Assembly (NCBI GenBank): GCA_039583695.1
Contig: JAVKSL010000094.1
Location: 1 to 9,725 of the forward strand
DNA from: JAVKSL01 sp039583695
Lineage (GTDB): Bacteria; Actinomycetota; Acidimicrobiia; Acidimicrobiales; JAJPHD01
Reading direction: 5' to 3'
Length of the DNA stretch: 9,725 bases
Shown: positions 1 through 6,564 of the stretch, one piece after another
How positions within the stretch are numbered: the stretch's first letter is position 1
How the letters are laid out: every line of letters starts with the position of its first letter
Position numbers and translations under genes: made by a program
The notes under the pieces: generated by a model
What the model was told of the DNA's origin: nothing
The model's input: the letters and a program-made list of their open reading frames with translations, nothing else
The model's database searches: none

Positions 1-60
1 GGCCCCCAGCCCGCGCCCGCCCGCCCCCCGCCCGCCACTGGCCCCCAGCCCGCGCCCGCC
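1..60. repeat. 39-bp direct repeat, 1.5 copies at window edge
   Basis: The 21 bases at 1-21 recur exactly at 40-60, giving a 39-bp period (13 codons). The repeat is almost pure C/G. In the frame of the gene ending at 472 it encodes a Pro-rich linker beginning APSPRPP in each copy. More copies may lie left of the window. Frame +1 is also open here, ending at a TAA at 91-93, so the frame assignment rests on continuity with the downstream conserved motif. Confidence 0.6.
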
Positions 61-472
61 TGCCGCCTCGACCGGTCCACCTCCGGCCCCTAAGCTTCCA
101 GCGGAACATCCCAGGACCTACGGCCCGTCGCTTTCGTCTAGTGGGCCAGCCTTTTCTAAAGCGGGATACGTGCCGCTTTTCAATCGGGAGGCGATTGCGC
201 AAGTGCGCGCGCCGGATAAACCGGATAAAAGTTCCACATTCCCCATCGAGGGTTACGACCAGCTTCGGGTCATCGACATCCTCGCGGCCATCAGCGATCT
301 GGACCCCGACGAAGTCGAGACGGTTCGCCGCTACGAGGTTGCTGGAGCGTGCCGGGCACCCATACTTCGCCAGATCGAGCTATTGTCCTCATTTCGGGCC
401 ACCGTTGCGGCGGCACCTGCCAACCCAGGACCAAGCCGCCGCGGCCCGCGGCCCTGGAGCCCGAGGGACTGA
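2..472 (+). CDS. C-terminal part of a Pro-rich protein with a conserved GYDxL...EYE-like helical motif (5' partial)
   Basis: The frame is open from base 2 to the TGA at 470-472 (156 residues), so the gene most likely starts left of the window. Residues 1 to about 55 are a Pro/Ala/Ser linker with the unit APSPRPP repeated. About residues 84-128 (nt 251-385) read GYDQLRVIDILAAISDLDPD and continue to EVETVRRYEV and a basic helix. I recognise this as a short helical C-terminal motif (GYD-L-V-IL-L--L--DEL--VR-YE) found after flexible linkers in various actinobacterial proteins, but I cannot name its function. The tail is low-complexity Pro/Arg. A GTG at 170 would give a 100-residue protein that keeps the motif and drops the linker. 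I see no convincing ribosome binding site before it, so I prefer the longer partial reading. The gene converges on ileS with a 23-bp gap and no obvious terminator. Confidence 0.6.
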   Translation, partial: APSPRPPAPRPPLAPSPRPPAASTGPPPAPKLPAEHPRTYGPSLSSSGPAFSKAGYVPLFNREAIAQVRAPDKPDKSSTFPIEGYDQLRVIDILAAISDLDPDEVETVRRYEVAGACRAPILRQIELLSSFRATVAAAPANPGPSRRGPRPWSPRD

Positions 473-495
473 TTCGCTCGAGGGATGGCTGTTTA

Positions 496-3400
496 CTATT
501 GAGCCTTGTGGAGGTGGACCACCAGATCCGATGAGCCGGTCTCGGCAACCGACCAGGAAGGACCTTCACCAACGTCAACTATCGTGAGGCTGGTCGCCAG
601 GGTCTGGTCCATCACCCACTCTCGGTGGACAGTCACTGCTATACCGACCTCAGACTCACAACCACCCGCCACCTCCAAGACCAGCTCGATCCGATCGGCA
701 ATGTGAAGCCCCGCTGCCCGACGGGCCTCGGCAACCTTGCGAACCACGTCCCGAGCCAAGCCCTCGGCCTCCAACGCGGGGGTGGTCGTGAGCTCCAGGC
801 TTACCACGGCGTCGTTGCCCGGTAGGCCCCGGCACGCCGTGGAGTCCCGGGGCCGCAAGTCGAGCGTGAACTCCCCCCCACCAAGCACCCATTGCCCGGC
901 AACCATCACCGACCCTTCCGACCCCACTGACCATTCCCCACGCTTGGCAGCTCTGATCACGTCCTGGGTCTCGGGCCCGAGCCGCGGACCAACCGCCGCT
1001 GGCACGATCACCAGCACCAGCTCGGCCAGCTCGGCCACGTCTTCGGCGAGAACCACCTCCTTCACGTTGGTCTCCTCGGCGATCAGGCTGACGAACGGGG
1101 CCAGCCGGGCTGCCCAGGATGCCGCCACGGTGAGGGTAGCCAGCGGAAGCCGGGTCCGCAGATGTGCGGCCTTGCGGATCGAGTGGGCGGCCGAGCAGAC
1201 CTCCCGAACCCGGTCCATGTCCGCGACCAGATCCAAGTCTGCGGGCAGACAAGATAAATCCGGCCAGTCGCACAAATGCACACTGCGCCCACCGGTAAGG
1301 CCCTTCCAGACGGTCTCGCTCACCAGCGGTAGCAGGGGAGCGGCTACCCTGCAAAGCACCTCCATCACGGTGCTGAGGGTGTCGTAGGCATCAGCCTTGT
1401 CAGTGTCCCCCAGCAAGACGGCTCTCCAGAACCGGTCCCGGCTGCGCCTCACATACCAGTTGGTGAGGGCATCTAAGAATACCACAATAGCGGCGCACGC
1501 CCCCGCCGGGTCATAGGCGTCCAGCCGATCGGTCACCGACTCGACCAGAACAGCCAACTTGGCCAGGATGTAGCGATCCAGCACTCCCTGGGCGTCGGCG
1601 CGCCAGCGCCCCCGGATCCCGTCGACATTGCCGTACAGGGCCAGAAAATACCATGTGCTCCAAAGTGGCAGTATCACCTCCTTGACCGCCGCGGCGAACA
1701 TCGGACGCTCAACTATCAAGTCACCACCGCGCAGCAAAGAAGAGGACAACAACGCCCACCGCATCGCGTCAGCACCCTCGACGTCGAAGACCTCGTCGAT
1801 GTCAGGGAAGTTCCCCAGGTGCTTGGACATCTTGCGCCCGTCGTCGCCGAGCACGATCCCATGCGCCATACAGGTAGTAAAAGGTGGGCAGTCGAACAAA
1901 AGAGTGGAGAGCACATGAAGGGTATAGAACCATCCACGCGTCTGGCCGATGTACTCCACGATGAAATCGGCTGGAAAATGAGACTCGAAACGTTCTCGCC
2001 GCTCGAACGGGTAATGCAGCTGAGCAAATGGCATCGATCCGGATTCAAACCAGCAATCCAGCACGTCAGGGACCCTGCGCATCATGGAGGTGCCGGTGGG
2101 GTCGTTTGGATTTGACCGCACCAGCTCGTCGATGAAAGGGCGGTGCAAGTCAGCCGGGCGAACCCCGAAGTCAGCCTCAATCTCATCGAGGCTGCCATAG
2201 ACGTCGATCCGGGGCCAGGCCGGGTCGTCGCTAATCCACACCGGTATTGGCGCGCCCCAGAATCGGTTACGACTTATGGACCAGTCTCGTGCCCCCTCCA
2301 GCCATTTCCCAAAAGCCCCGTCGCGCACGTGCTCGGGAATCCAGGTGATGGTCTTGTTGAGCTCGACCATGCGGTCCCGAATGGTGCTCACCTGCACGAA
2401 CCACGAGGTGACGGCCTTGTAGATGAGTGGGGTATCGGTGCGCCAGCAGTGTGGGTAGGAGTGGGTGTAGGCCTCTTCGCCGACGAGGGCCCCTGCGGCT
2501 GCGAGGTCGGCAATCACCAAGGGATTGGCGTCGAACACTTGAGTCCCGGCATATGGCCCAACCTCGGCGGTGAAGCGCCCGGTATCGTCCACCGGGCACA
2601 CCACGCCAATGCCCGCGGCTTCGCAGGTTCGTTGGTCGTCCTCCCCGAAGCCCGGTGCCAGATGCACTACGCCGGTGCCCTCGTCGGTGGACACAAAATT
2701 CGCGCCCAGCACAACGAACGCCCCAGGCTCTTGGGCGAAGAAGGGGAAGAGTGGCCGATATCTCCGCCCAATGAGGGTGCTCCCCTTGATGACTGCCACG
2801 GGCGTTTCCGGGAGAGACGCAGCGTATTGCTCCGCCAGCGCCCTGCTCACGACAGTCGGGTGGGGCGAGGTGTCGTACACGGCGTATTCGATCTCAGGTC
2901 CAACCGCGAGGGCCAGGTTGGACGGCAGGGTCCATGGAGTGGTGGTCCAAACCAGCAGTCTTAAGTGGGCACGGAGGGCTGGCGGAAGGGACTCAATTTC
3001 TGGGGACGCTGGCTCGAGCTCGAAACCGACGGTCACCGCGGGGTCTGTCCTTTCGCGATAGGAGTCGTCCTGGCGGGTCTCGAAGTTGGAAAGTGGGGTC
3101 TCGCATTCCCAGCAGTAGGGAAGGACCCGATAGCCCTGGTAAGCCAGACCGTGGTCATAGGCTTGCTTGAAAGCCCACATGACACTCTCCATGTAGGTGA
3201 GATCCATCGTCTTGTAGTCGTCATCGAAGTCGACCCAGCGAGCCTGGCGGGTGACGTAGTGGTGCCACTGGGCGGTGGTTCGCTGGACCAGGGAGCGGCA
3301 ATAGGCGTTGAAGGCGCCCACGCCATAGGCGTTGATCGCCGCCCGCCCGGAGAGACCGAGCTCTTTCTCGGCTGCCATCTCGGCCGGTAAGCCGTGACAG

Positions 3401-3702
3401 TCCCAGCCGAAGCGACGCTCGACCCGACGCCCGCGCATGGTCTGGAACCTGGGGATCGCGTCTTTGACGAAGCCGGTGATGAGGCTGCCGTAGTGGGGGA
3501 GGCCGTTGGCGAACGGGGGGCCGTCGTAGAACACGTACTCGTTGGGGCCAGCTGGGCGTGCTTCGACTGAGGCCCGGAAGGTCTCGTCCTCGCTCCAGAA
3601 GTCCAAGATGGCGCTTTCGAGCGAGGGAAGGTCCGGGTTCTGGGAGACGGTCGGCCAGGGGGGCAAGCGTCCAGGGGGGTTGGGACCGGCTCCGGCGGAC
3701 AT
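496..3702 (-). CDS. ileS: isoleucyl-tRNA synthetase (IleRS)
   Basis: Charges tRNA-Ile with isoleucine using ATP, in the cytoplasm. The protein has 1068 residues, the size of the longer actinobacterial/eukaryote-like IleRS type. Visible in order: N-terminal FYDGPPFANGLPHYGS (residues 58-73, the HIGH region), WDCHGLP (100-106), CP1 editing domain with TTTPWTLP (253-260) and GTGVVHLAPGFGEDD (342-356), SISRNRFWG (475-483), the GQTRGWFYTL segment (586-595), KMSKH (624-628), then an anticodon-binding helical domain containing ALTNWYVRRSRDRFW and a C-terminal region. The HIGH signature reads HYGS, where the final His is replaced by Ser. The frame stays open upstream to 3900, but I chose the ATG at 3702 because the first 66 residues of the longer frame look unlike IleRS, antisense the dksA-like gene, and would swallow the promoter. 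A TACTGT hexamer ends 6 nt before this ATG, suggesting a leaderless message. No T-box leader is visible. The stop is TAG at 496-498. Confidence 0.97.
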   Translation of the reverse strand: MSAGAGPNPPGRLPPWPTVSQNPDLPSLESAILDFWSEDETFRASVEARPAGPNEYVFYDGPPFANGLPHYGSLITGFVKDAIPRFQTMRGRRVERRFGWDCHGLPAEMAAEKELGLSGRAAINAYGVGAFNAYCRSLVQRTTAQWHHYVTRQARWVDFDDDYKTMDLTYMESVMWAFKQAYDHGLAYQGYRVLPYCWECETPLSNFETRQDDSYRERTDPAVTVGFELEPASPEIESLPPALRAHLRLLVWTTTPWTLPSNLALAVGPEIEYAVYDTSPHPTVVSRALAEQYAASLPETPVAVIKGSTLIGRRYRPLFPFFAQEPGAFVVLGANFVSTDEGTGVVHLAPGFGEDDQRTCEAAGIGVVCPVDDTGRFTAEVGPYAGTQVFDANPLVIADLAAAGALVGEEAYTHSYPHCWRTDTPLIYKAVTSWFVQVSTIRDRMVELNKTITWIPEHVRDGAFGKWLEGARDWSISRNRFWGAPIPVWISDDPAWPRIDVYGSLDEIEADFGVRPADLHRPFIDELVRSNPNDPTGTSMMRRVPDVLDCWFESGSMPFAQLHYPFERRERFESHFPADFIVEYIGQTRGWFYTLHVLSTLLFDCPPFTTCMAHGIVLGDDGRKMSKHLGNFPDIDEVFDVEGADAMRWALLSSSLLRGGDLIVERPMFAAAVKEVILPLWSTWYFLALYGNVDGIRGRWRADAQGVLDRYILAKLAVLVESVTDRLDAYDPAGACAAIVVFLDALTNWYVRRSRDRFWRAVLLGDTDKADAYDTLSTVMEVLCRVAAPLLPLVSETVWKGLTGGRSVHLCDWPDLSCLPADLDLVADMDRVREVCSAAHSIRKAAHLRTRLPLATLTVAASWAARLAPFVSLIAEETNVKEVVLAEDVAELAELVLVIVPAAVGPRLGPETQDVIRAAKRGEWSVGSEGSVMVAGQWVLGGGEFTLDLRPRDSTACRGLPGNDAVVSLELTTTPALEAEGLARDVVRKVAEARRAAGLHIADRIELVLEVAGGCESEVGIAVTVHREWVMDQTLATSLTIVDVGEGPSWSVAETGSSDLVVHLHKAQ

Positions 3703-3721
3703 GGCCCTACAGTAGGCGGGA
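3703..3721. promoter_or_regulatory. divergent promoter gap with overlapping -10 elements for ileS and the dksA-like gene
   Basis: Only 19 bp separate the ileS ATG (3702, - strand) from the GTG at 3722 (+ strand). The core is the palindrome-like CTACAGTAG. On the + strand it contains TACAGT (3708-3713), 8 nt before the GTG. On the - strand it contains TACTGT (3714-3709), 6 nt before the ATG. Both match the actinobacterial -10 pattern TANNNT at the distance expected for leaderless or near-leaderless transcripts. No clear -35 boxes or strong Shine-Dalgarno sequences are seen. This is inferred from spacing and consensus only. Confidence 0.5.
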
Positions 3722-4144
3722 GTGCAGACCCCTCCCGACGCCGCAATCTCAGACCCAAGCACTGCTCCCGCGGAGCGTGGGAGCTTCCTGGCTGAGCACC
3801 GCAGGTTGCTGCTGGCCGAGCGCGAGGTGTACGAGGGCCAGGCCGAGGCGCTCAAGGCCGAGGCGGACTCGTTGGCGGAGGAGATGGAGCCTGGGGACAT
3901 TCAGTTCGATGAAGAGTCGGGTGAGGGTGGCACCGTGACCGTGGACCGCGAGCGGGACCTGGTGCTGTCGGCCAAGGCCAAGGATGCCGTGGAGGAGATC
4001 GACCACGCTCTGGCCAAGATCGACGCCGGGACCTATGGCTTTTGCGAGAACTGCCACAATGCGATCCCGGAGGCCCGCCTCACCGCGCTGCCGTACGCTC
4101 GGCTGTGCGTTCCGTGCAAGAGCGGGGGCTTGTCGCGGCGCTGA
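3722..4144 (+). CDS. TraR/DksA-type C4 zinc-finger protein
   Basis: The protein has 140 residues. Residues 20-56 form a charged helix, probably coiled coil, followed by an acidic loop (EPGDIQFDEESGEGG, 57-71), a second helix (about 78-100) and the signature GTYGFCENC (103-111) with a second pair CVPC (129-132). The four Cys (108, 111, 129, 132) should bind one zinc as in DksA/TraR proteins, which bind the RNA polymerase secondary channel. The two Asp at the coiled-coil tip of E. coli DksA have no obvious counterpart, so a DksA-like role in the stringent response is not assured. The GTG at 3722 is the only upstream start in frame. It lacks a well-spaced ribosome binding site but sits 8 nt after a TACAGT hexamer. 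In-frame TTG or GTG codons around 3806-3830 are alternatives and would shorten the first helix. It leads the lspA/pseudouridine-synthase cluster and is divergent from ileS. Confidence 0.9.
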   Translation: MQTPPDAAISDPSTAPAERGSFLAEHRRLLLAEREVYEGQAEALKAEADSLAEEMEPGDIQFDEESGEGGTVTVDRERDLVLSAKAKDAVEEIDHALAKIDAGTYGFCENCHNAIPEARLTALPYARLCVPCKSGGLSRR

Positions 4145-4749
4145 CCGACGATCCTGTTCTCCGGGGCGCGGACGACCGGGGCGCGGACGACCGGGGCGCG
4201 GACGACCGGGGCGCGGACGACCGGGGCGCGGATGACCGGGGCGTGGACGACCGGGGCGTGGACGACCGGGGCGTGGACCAGGTGGTCCCCGCCCGCGGTT
4301 GGCGGCTCAGGGTGTTGAGCCTGGCAGTGGCCGGCGTTGTTGTGGCCGTGGACCAGGTGAGCAAATCCTTGGCGCTCAGAGACCTGAGAACCCACTCGGT
4401 GCACCTGTTCGGGAGCATCTACCTGCGGCTTCAGCTCAACACTGGGGTTGCGTTCAGCCTGTTTGCGGGGTTTGGCTCTTGGATCATCGTCGGCGCGATC
4501 GTTCTGGTGTGCATCCTTTTGGCCACGACCCATTGGGTGAGGAGCAAGGTGGGCGCGGTGGCTGTCGGGCTGGTGCTGGGCGGGGCGCTGGGCAACTTGG
4601 CCGACCGGCTGTTCAGGGACAACCACGGCGCGGTGATCGATTTCATCTACACCAGGTACTGGCCGACGTTCAACGTGGCTGACGCGTGCATAGTCGTGGG
4701 CGTTGTGATGCTGATACTGGCGAGCTGGCGCAGGCCGGCTGCCACGTGA
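4114..4749 (+). CDS. lspA: lipoprotein signal peptidase (signal peptidase II), start uncertain
   Basis: Inner-membrane aspartic protease that removes the signal peptide of prolipoproteins after lipid attachment. Numbering from GTG 4114 (211 residues): a hydrophilic N-terminal part with the GADDR/GVDDR repeats (about 18-55), TM1 (about 66-80) ending in VDQVSKS, the LNTGVAFSLF motif (108-117), TM2, TM3, GNLADRLF (160-167), and the two catalytic Asp in AVIDF (D176) and FNVADA (D190), then TM4. LspA proteins are usually about 150-180 residues, so the true start may be a GTG inside the repeat (4243 gives 168 residues; 4258, 4273) or 4282 (155 residues). A CTG at 4141 overlaps the upstream TGA as CTGA. 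None has a good ribosome binding site. I kept 4114, the conventional start that closes the gap; it overlaps the dksA-like gene by 31 nt. The 3' end overlaps the next gene by 4 nt (GTGA). Confidence 0.9.
   Translation: MQERGLVAALTDDPVLRGADDRGADDRGADDRGADDRGADDRGVDDRGVDDRGVDQVVPARGWRLRVLSLAVAGVVVAVDQVSKSLALRDLRTHSVHLFGSIYLRLQLNTGVAFSLFAGFGSWIIVGAIVLVCILLATTHWVRSKVGAVAVGLVLGGALGNLADRLFRDNHGAVIDFIYTRYWPTFNVADACIVVGVVMLILASWRRPAAT
4161..4280 (+). repeat. 15-bp tandem repeat, 8 units, at the dksA-like/lspA junction
   Basis: Eight head-to-tail units of CCGGGGCGCGGACGA fill 4161-4280. Units 1-4 are identical. Unit 5 has GATGA for GACGA. Units 6 and 7 have GCGTG for GCGCG. Unit 8 has GCGTG and ends GACCA. 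In the lspA frame the units encode five GADDR then two GVDDR and a partial GVDQV, so copy-number change in whole units keeps the frame. The unit has no stop codon in any + strand frame, so an open frame here does not prove translation. The unit 5 change is synonymous in the lspA frame. Confidence 0.95.
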
Positions 4750-5789
4750 GCCGGCCATCGTTGTTGCGCGCCGAAGTTCCGGCGGCTTTGGCGGGCGAAC
4801 GGGTCGACCGGGTGGTGGCGACGCTGACGTCATTGTCGCGCTCGGGTGTGGCCGCCCTGGTGGCGGCCCACGCGGTGCGCCTTGGGGGTCAGGCGGTACG
4901 GCACGCAGCCAGGCGGGTCGCGGAGGGCGAGCTGCTCGAGGTGGAGCTTCCGCTCGCCCCGGTGAGCGTGCTCGTGGCGGACCCTTCGTTGGAAGTGGTC
5001 GTGGCATACGAGGACGATGCGGTGATAGTGGTGGACAAACCGGCTGGACTGGTTGTTCATCCGGGTGCTGGGCACCTGACCGGGACGCTGGTCCAGGGCC
5101 TGCTGGCCCGCTTTCCTGAGCTGGCCGGAGTAGGGGAGGCGTCACGGCCGGGAATCGTGCATCGCTTGGACCGGCCAACATCTGGGTTGCTCGCAGTTGC
5201 CAGGACGCCGCAGGCGTACGTCTCACTGAAAGCTCAGCTGGCGGAGCGTTCGATGAGCCGGCAATACCTCGCATTGGTGTGGGGGTCGGTGGAGGCCGAG
5301 GCTGGCGTCATCGACGCACCGATCGGACGGGCCGAGCGGGACCCTACGCGGATGGCAGTGGTGCACGGGGGACGCCATGCTCGCACCCGCTACCGGGTGC
5401 TTCAACGTTACGACAACCCGGCCCTCAGCCTCTTGGATTGCGCGCTGGAGACCGGCAGGACACACCAGATCCGGGTGCACCTGGCCGCCATTGGTCACCC
5501 TGTGGTAGGTGACGACCGCTACGGTGCGAGGCGCCGGGACTGGCCGACACTTGTGGTCATGGGACCCCTGCGGCCAGAGGCCAGCCCAGCTGGACACGTG
5601 GTGCGTCCAGGCCGGGTGTGGCTGCACGCTTCTCGCCTGTCCTTCGACCACCCCAATACCGCCGAGCGTGTTGACCTGGCCTCCCCGCTACCGCCGGAGC
5701 TGGAAGCGACCCTGCTGGGGGTTGGGGGGGACTCGGGGGGCCAACAAGGTGACAAGCTGACGCTGGGGTCGGTTGGAGCGCCGACTTAG
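4746..5789 (+). CDS. RluA-family 23S rRNA pseudouridine synthase (RluD-like)
   Basis: Converts uridine to pseudouridine in RNA, most likely 23S rRNA. The protein has 347 residues. Residues about 15-70 form an S4 RNA-binding domain (ERVDRVVATLTSLSRSGVAA). The catalytic domain starts at about 88 with YEDDAVIVVDKPAGLVVHPG, carries the signature HRLDRPTSGLL (139-149) with the catalytic Asp142, then SRQYLALVWG (171-180) and the conserved GRTHQIRVHLA (237-247). A Gly-rich, probably disordered tail follows residue 325. The start is GTG 4746, which overlaps the lspA TGA as GTGA and implies translational coupling; the frame is open upstream to 4686 but that part lies inside lspA. RluD-like genes next to lspA are common in bacteria. 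Which uridines are modified cannot be read from the sequence, so I give no symbol. Confidence 0.93.
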   Translation: MSRPSLLRAEVPAALAGERVDRVVATLTSLSRSGVAALVAAHAVRLGGQAVRHAARRVAEGELLEVELPLAPVSVLVADPSLEVVVAYEDDAVIVVDKPAGLVVHPGAGHLTGTLVQGLLARFPELAGVGEASRPGIVHRLDRPTSGLLAVARTPQAYVSLKAQLAERSMSRQYLALVWGSVEAEAGVIDAPIGRAERDPTRMAVVHGGRHARTRYRVLQRYDNPALSLLDCALETGRTHQIRVHLAAIGHPVVGDDRYGARRRDWPTLVVMGPLRPEASPAGHVVRPGRVWLHASRLSFDHPNTAERVDLASPLPPELEATLLGVGGDSGGQQGDKLTLGSVGAPT

Positions 5790-5952
5790 AAGCTAGAGAC
5801 GACGGGGCGCAGCGCCCACCTGCGAGAACGCTTGCCCGCCCGAACCCAAAGGAGATACTGGCCGTGGTCTGGTGGTCACGGGCAGATGAGGTGGGACTCG
5901 GGCCTGGCAGCTCGAAGCTGTCACAGTCCCGTTCCTTACCCGCGGATGTAGG
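5790..5952. other. convergent intergenic gap between the pseudouridine synthase and pncA
   Basis: This 163-bp gap separates two convergent genes. It holds a small GC hairpin (GGGCG/CGCCC at 5805-5817), a strong Shine-Dalgarno-like AAAGGAG (5848-5854) placed 9 nt before a GTG at 5864, and the larger stem-loop at 5893-5930. The GTG frame runs to 6061 but its second half is antisense to pncA and does not resemble a known protein, so I do not call it as a gene. Confidence 0.5.
5893..5930. terminator. possible bidirectional terminator stem-loop
   Basis: GGGACT (5893-5898) pairs with AGTCCC (5925-5930). Inside it, CAGCT (5908-5912) pairs with AGCTG (5916-5920) around a CGA loop, leaving a small asymmetric internal loop. 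It lies between convergent genes, where a shared terminator is expected. There is no good T tract on either side, so it would not be a classical intrinsic terminator. Confidence 0.4.
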
Positions 5953-6564
5953 TCAGAGCACGTCCACGCCCGCGGCTAGCAGCGCCTCGACGGTGCTCGC
6001 CACGTCGTCGGGCCCGGCGGCGATCGGCTGGGTGCAGGAGCGGAGGACCGTCGTGTGGTAGCCGAGGCGGAGCGCGTCGAGCGCGGTGGCTCGGACGCAG
6101 ACGTCCAGGGCGAGCCCAACCACTACCAGGTCCGTCGCCCCGTGGTTGGCCAGCAGCGCATGGAGCTCGGTGGGCCGGTCCGCACCGGATTGAAGCTCCC
6201 GGCTGGTGAACCCCGAGTACCCGTCCTCGGGACCCACGCCTTTGCGGACGACCGGGCCGGCGATCTGGAGACGGGGATGGAACTGGGCTCCCCAGGTGCC
6301 GGCTACACAGTGCACCGGCCAGGGACCGCCGTGGGCCTGGAAGTGCGGGGTATGGGGGGGGTGCCAGTCTTGGGTGTAGACGACGATGGCGCCCGCCGAC
6401 ACGGCCGCCTGGACGAGGTTGTTGATCGGGGAGACGACGTGTTCACCGCCGGCGATGCTGAGGCTTCCGGCCGGGTCGGCGAAGTCGTTCTGGACGTCGA
6501 CGACGACGAGCCCGGTATGGGCGTCGAAACCGGACGGGGTCGCGCATTCATCAGGTTCCGCCAT
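5953..6564 (-). CDS. pncA: nicotinamidase (isochorismatase-like hydrolase)
   Basis: Hydrolyses nicotinamide to nicotinate and ammonia, feeding NAD salvage; in mycobacteria the same enzyme activates pyrazinamide. The protein has 203 residues, near the usual length. The triad is visible: Asp23 in VVVDVQNDF, Lys108 in VVRKGVG, and nucleophile Cys156 in GLALDVCVRATALDAL. Metal ligands Asp66, His68 and His74 lie in QDWHPPHTPHF, and His85 in PWPVHC. The residue before the Cys is Val where mycobacterial PncA has His. I chose ATG 6564 because AGGGGAGG lies 3 nt upstream, even though that spacing is short. ATG 6594 would add 10 residues and overlap pncB by 44 nt. With 6564 the overlap with pncB is 14 nt, so the two are translated from one message and catalyse consecutive steps. 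Confidence 0.93.
   Translation of the reverse strand: MAEPDECATPSGFDAHTGLVVVDVQNDFADPAGSLSIAGGEHVVSPINNLVQAAVSAGAIVVYTQDWHPPHTPHFQAHGGPWPVHCVAGTWGAQFHPRLQIAGPVVRKGVGPEDGYSGFTSRELQSGADRPTELHALLANHGATDLVVVGLALDVCVRATALDALRLGYHTTVLRSCTQPIAAGPDDVASTVEALLAAGVDVL

Noticed and set aside
472..496. Terminator between the first gene and ileS
   Set aside because: The 23-bp gap has only scattered short complementary stretches (CCCGAGGGA and CTCGAGGGA are direct-like, not inverted) and no convincing stem.
3703..3900. 66-residue N-terminal extension of IleRS
   Set aside because: It is Ser/Ala-rich, antisense to the dksA-like gene, has no IleRS similarity, and would remove the divergent promoter. The ATG at 3702 is a better start.
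3703..3900. T-box leader upstream of ileS
   Set aside because: The gap is 19 bp and no AGGGTGG-type antiterminator motif or specifier-loop structure is visible in the upstream region.
4161..4280. CRISPR-like array
   Set aside because: The units are 15 bp and directly abutting with no spacers, and they are in frame with lspA. It is a minisatellite.
4033..5274. 413-codon - strand open frame across lspA and the pseudouridine synthase
   Set aside because: It is Pro/Arg/His-rich, includes the translated repeat (VVHAP units), and overlaps two well-supported + strand genes.
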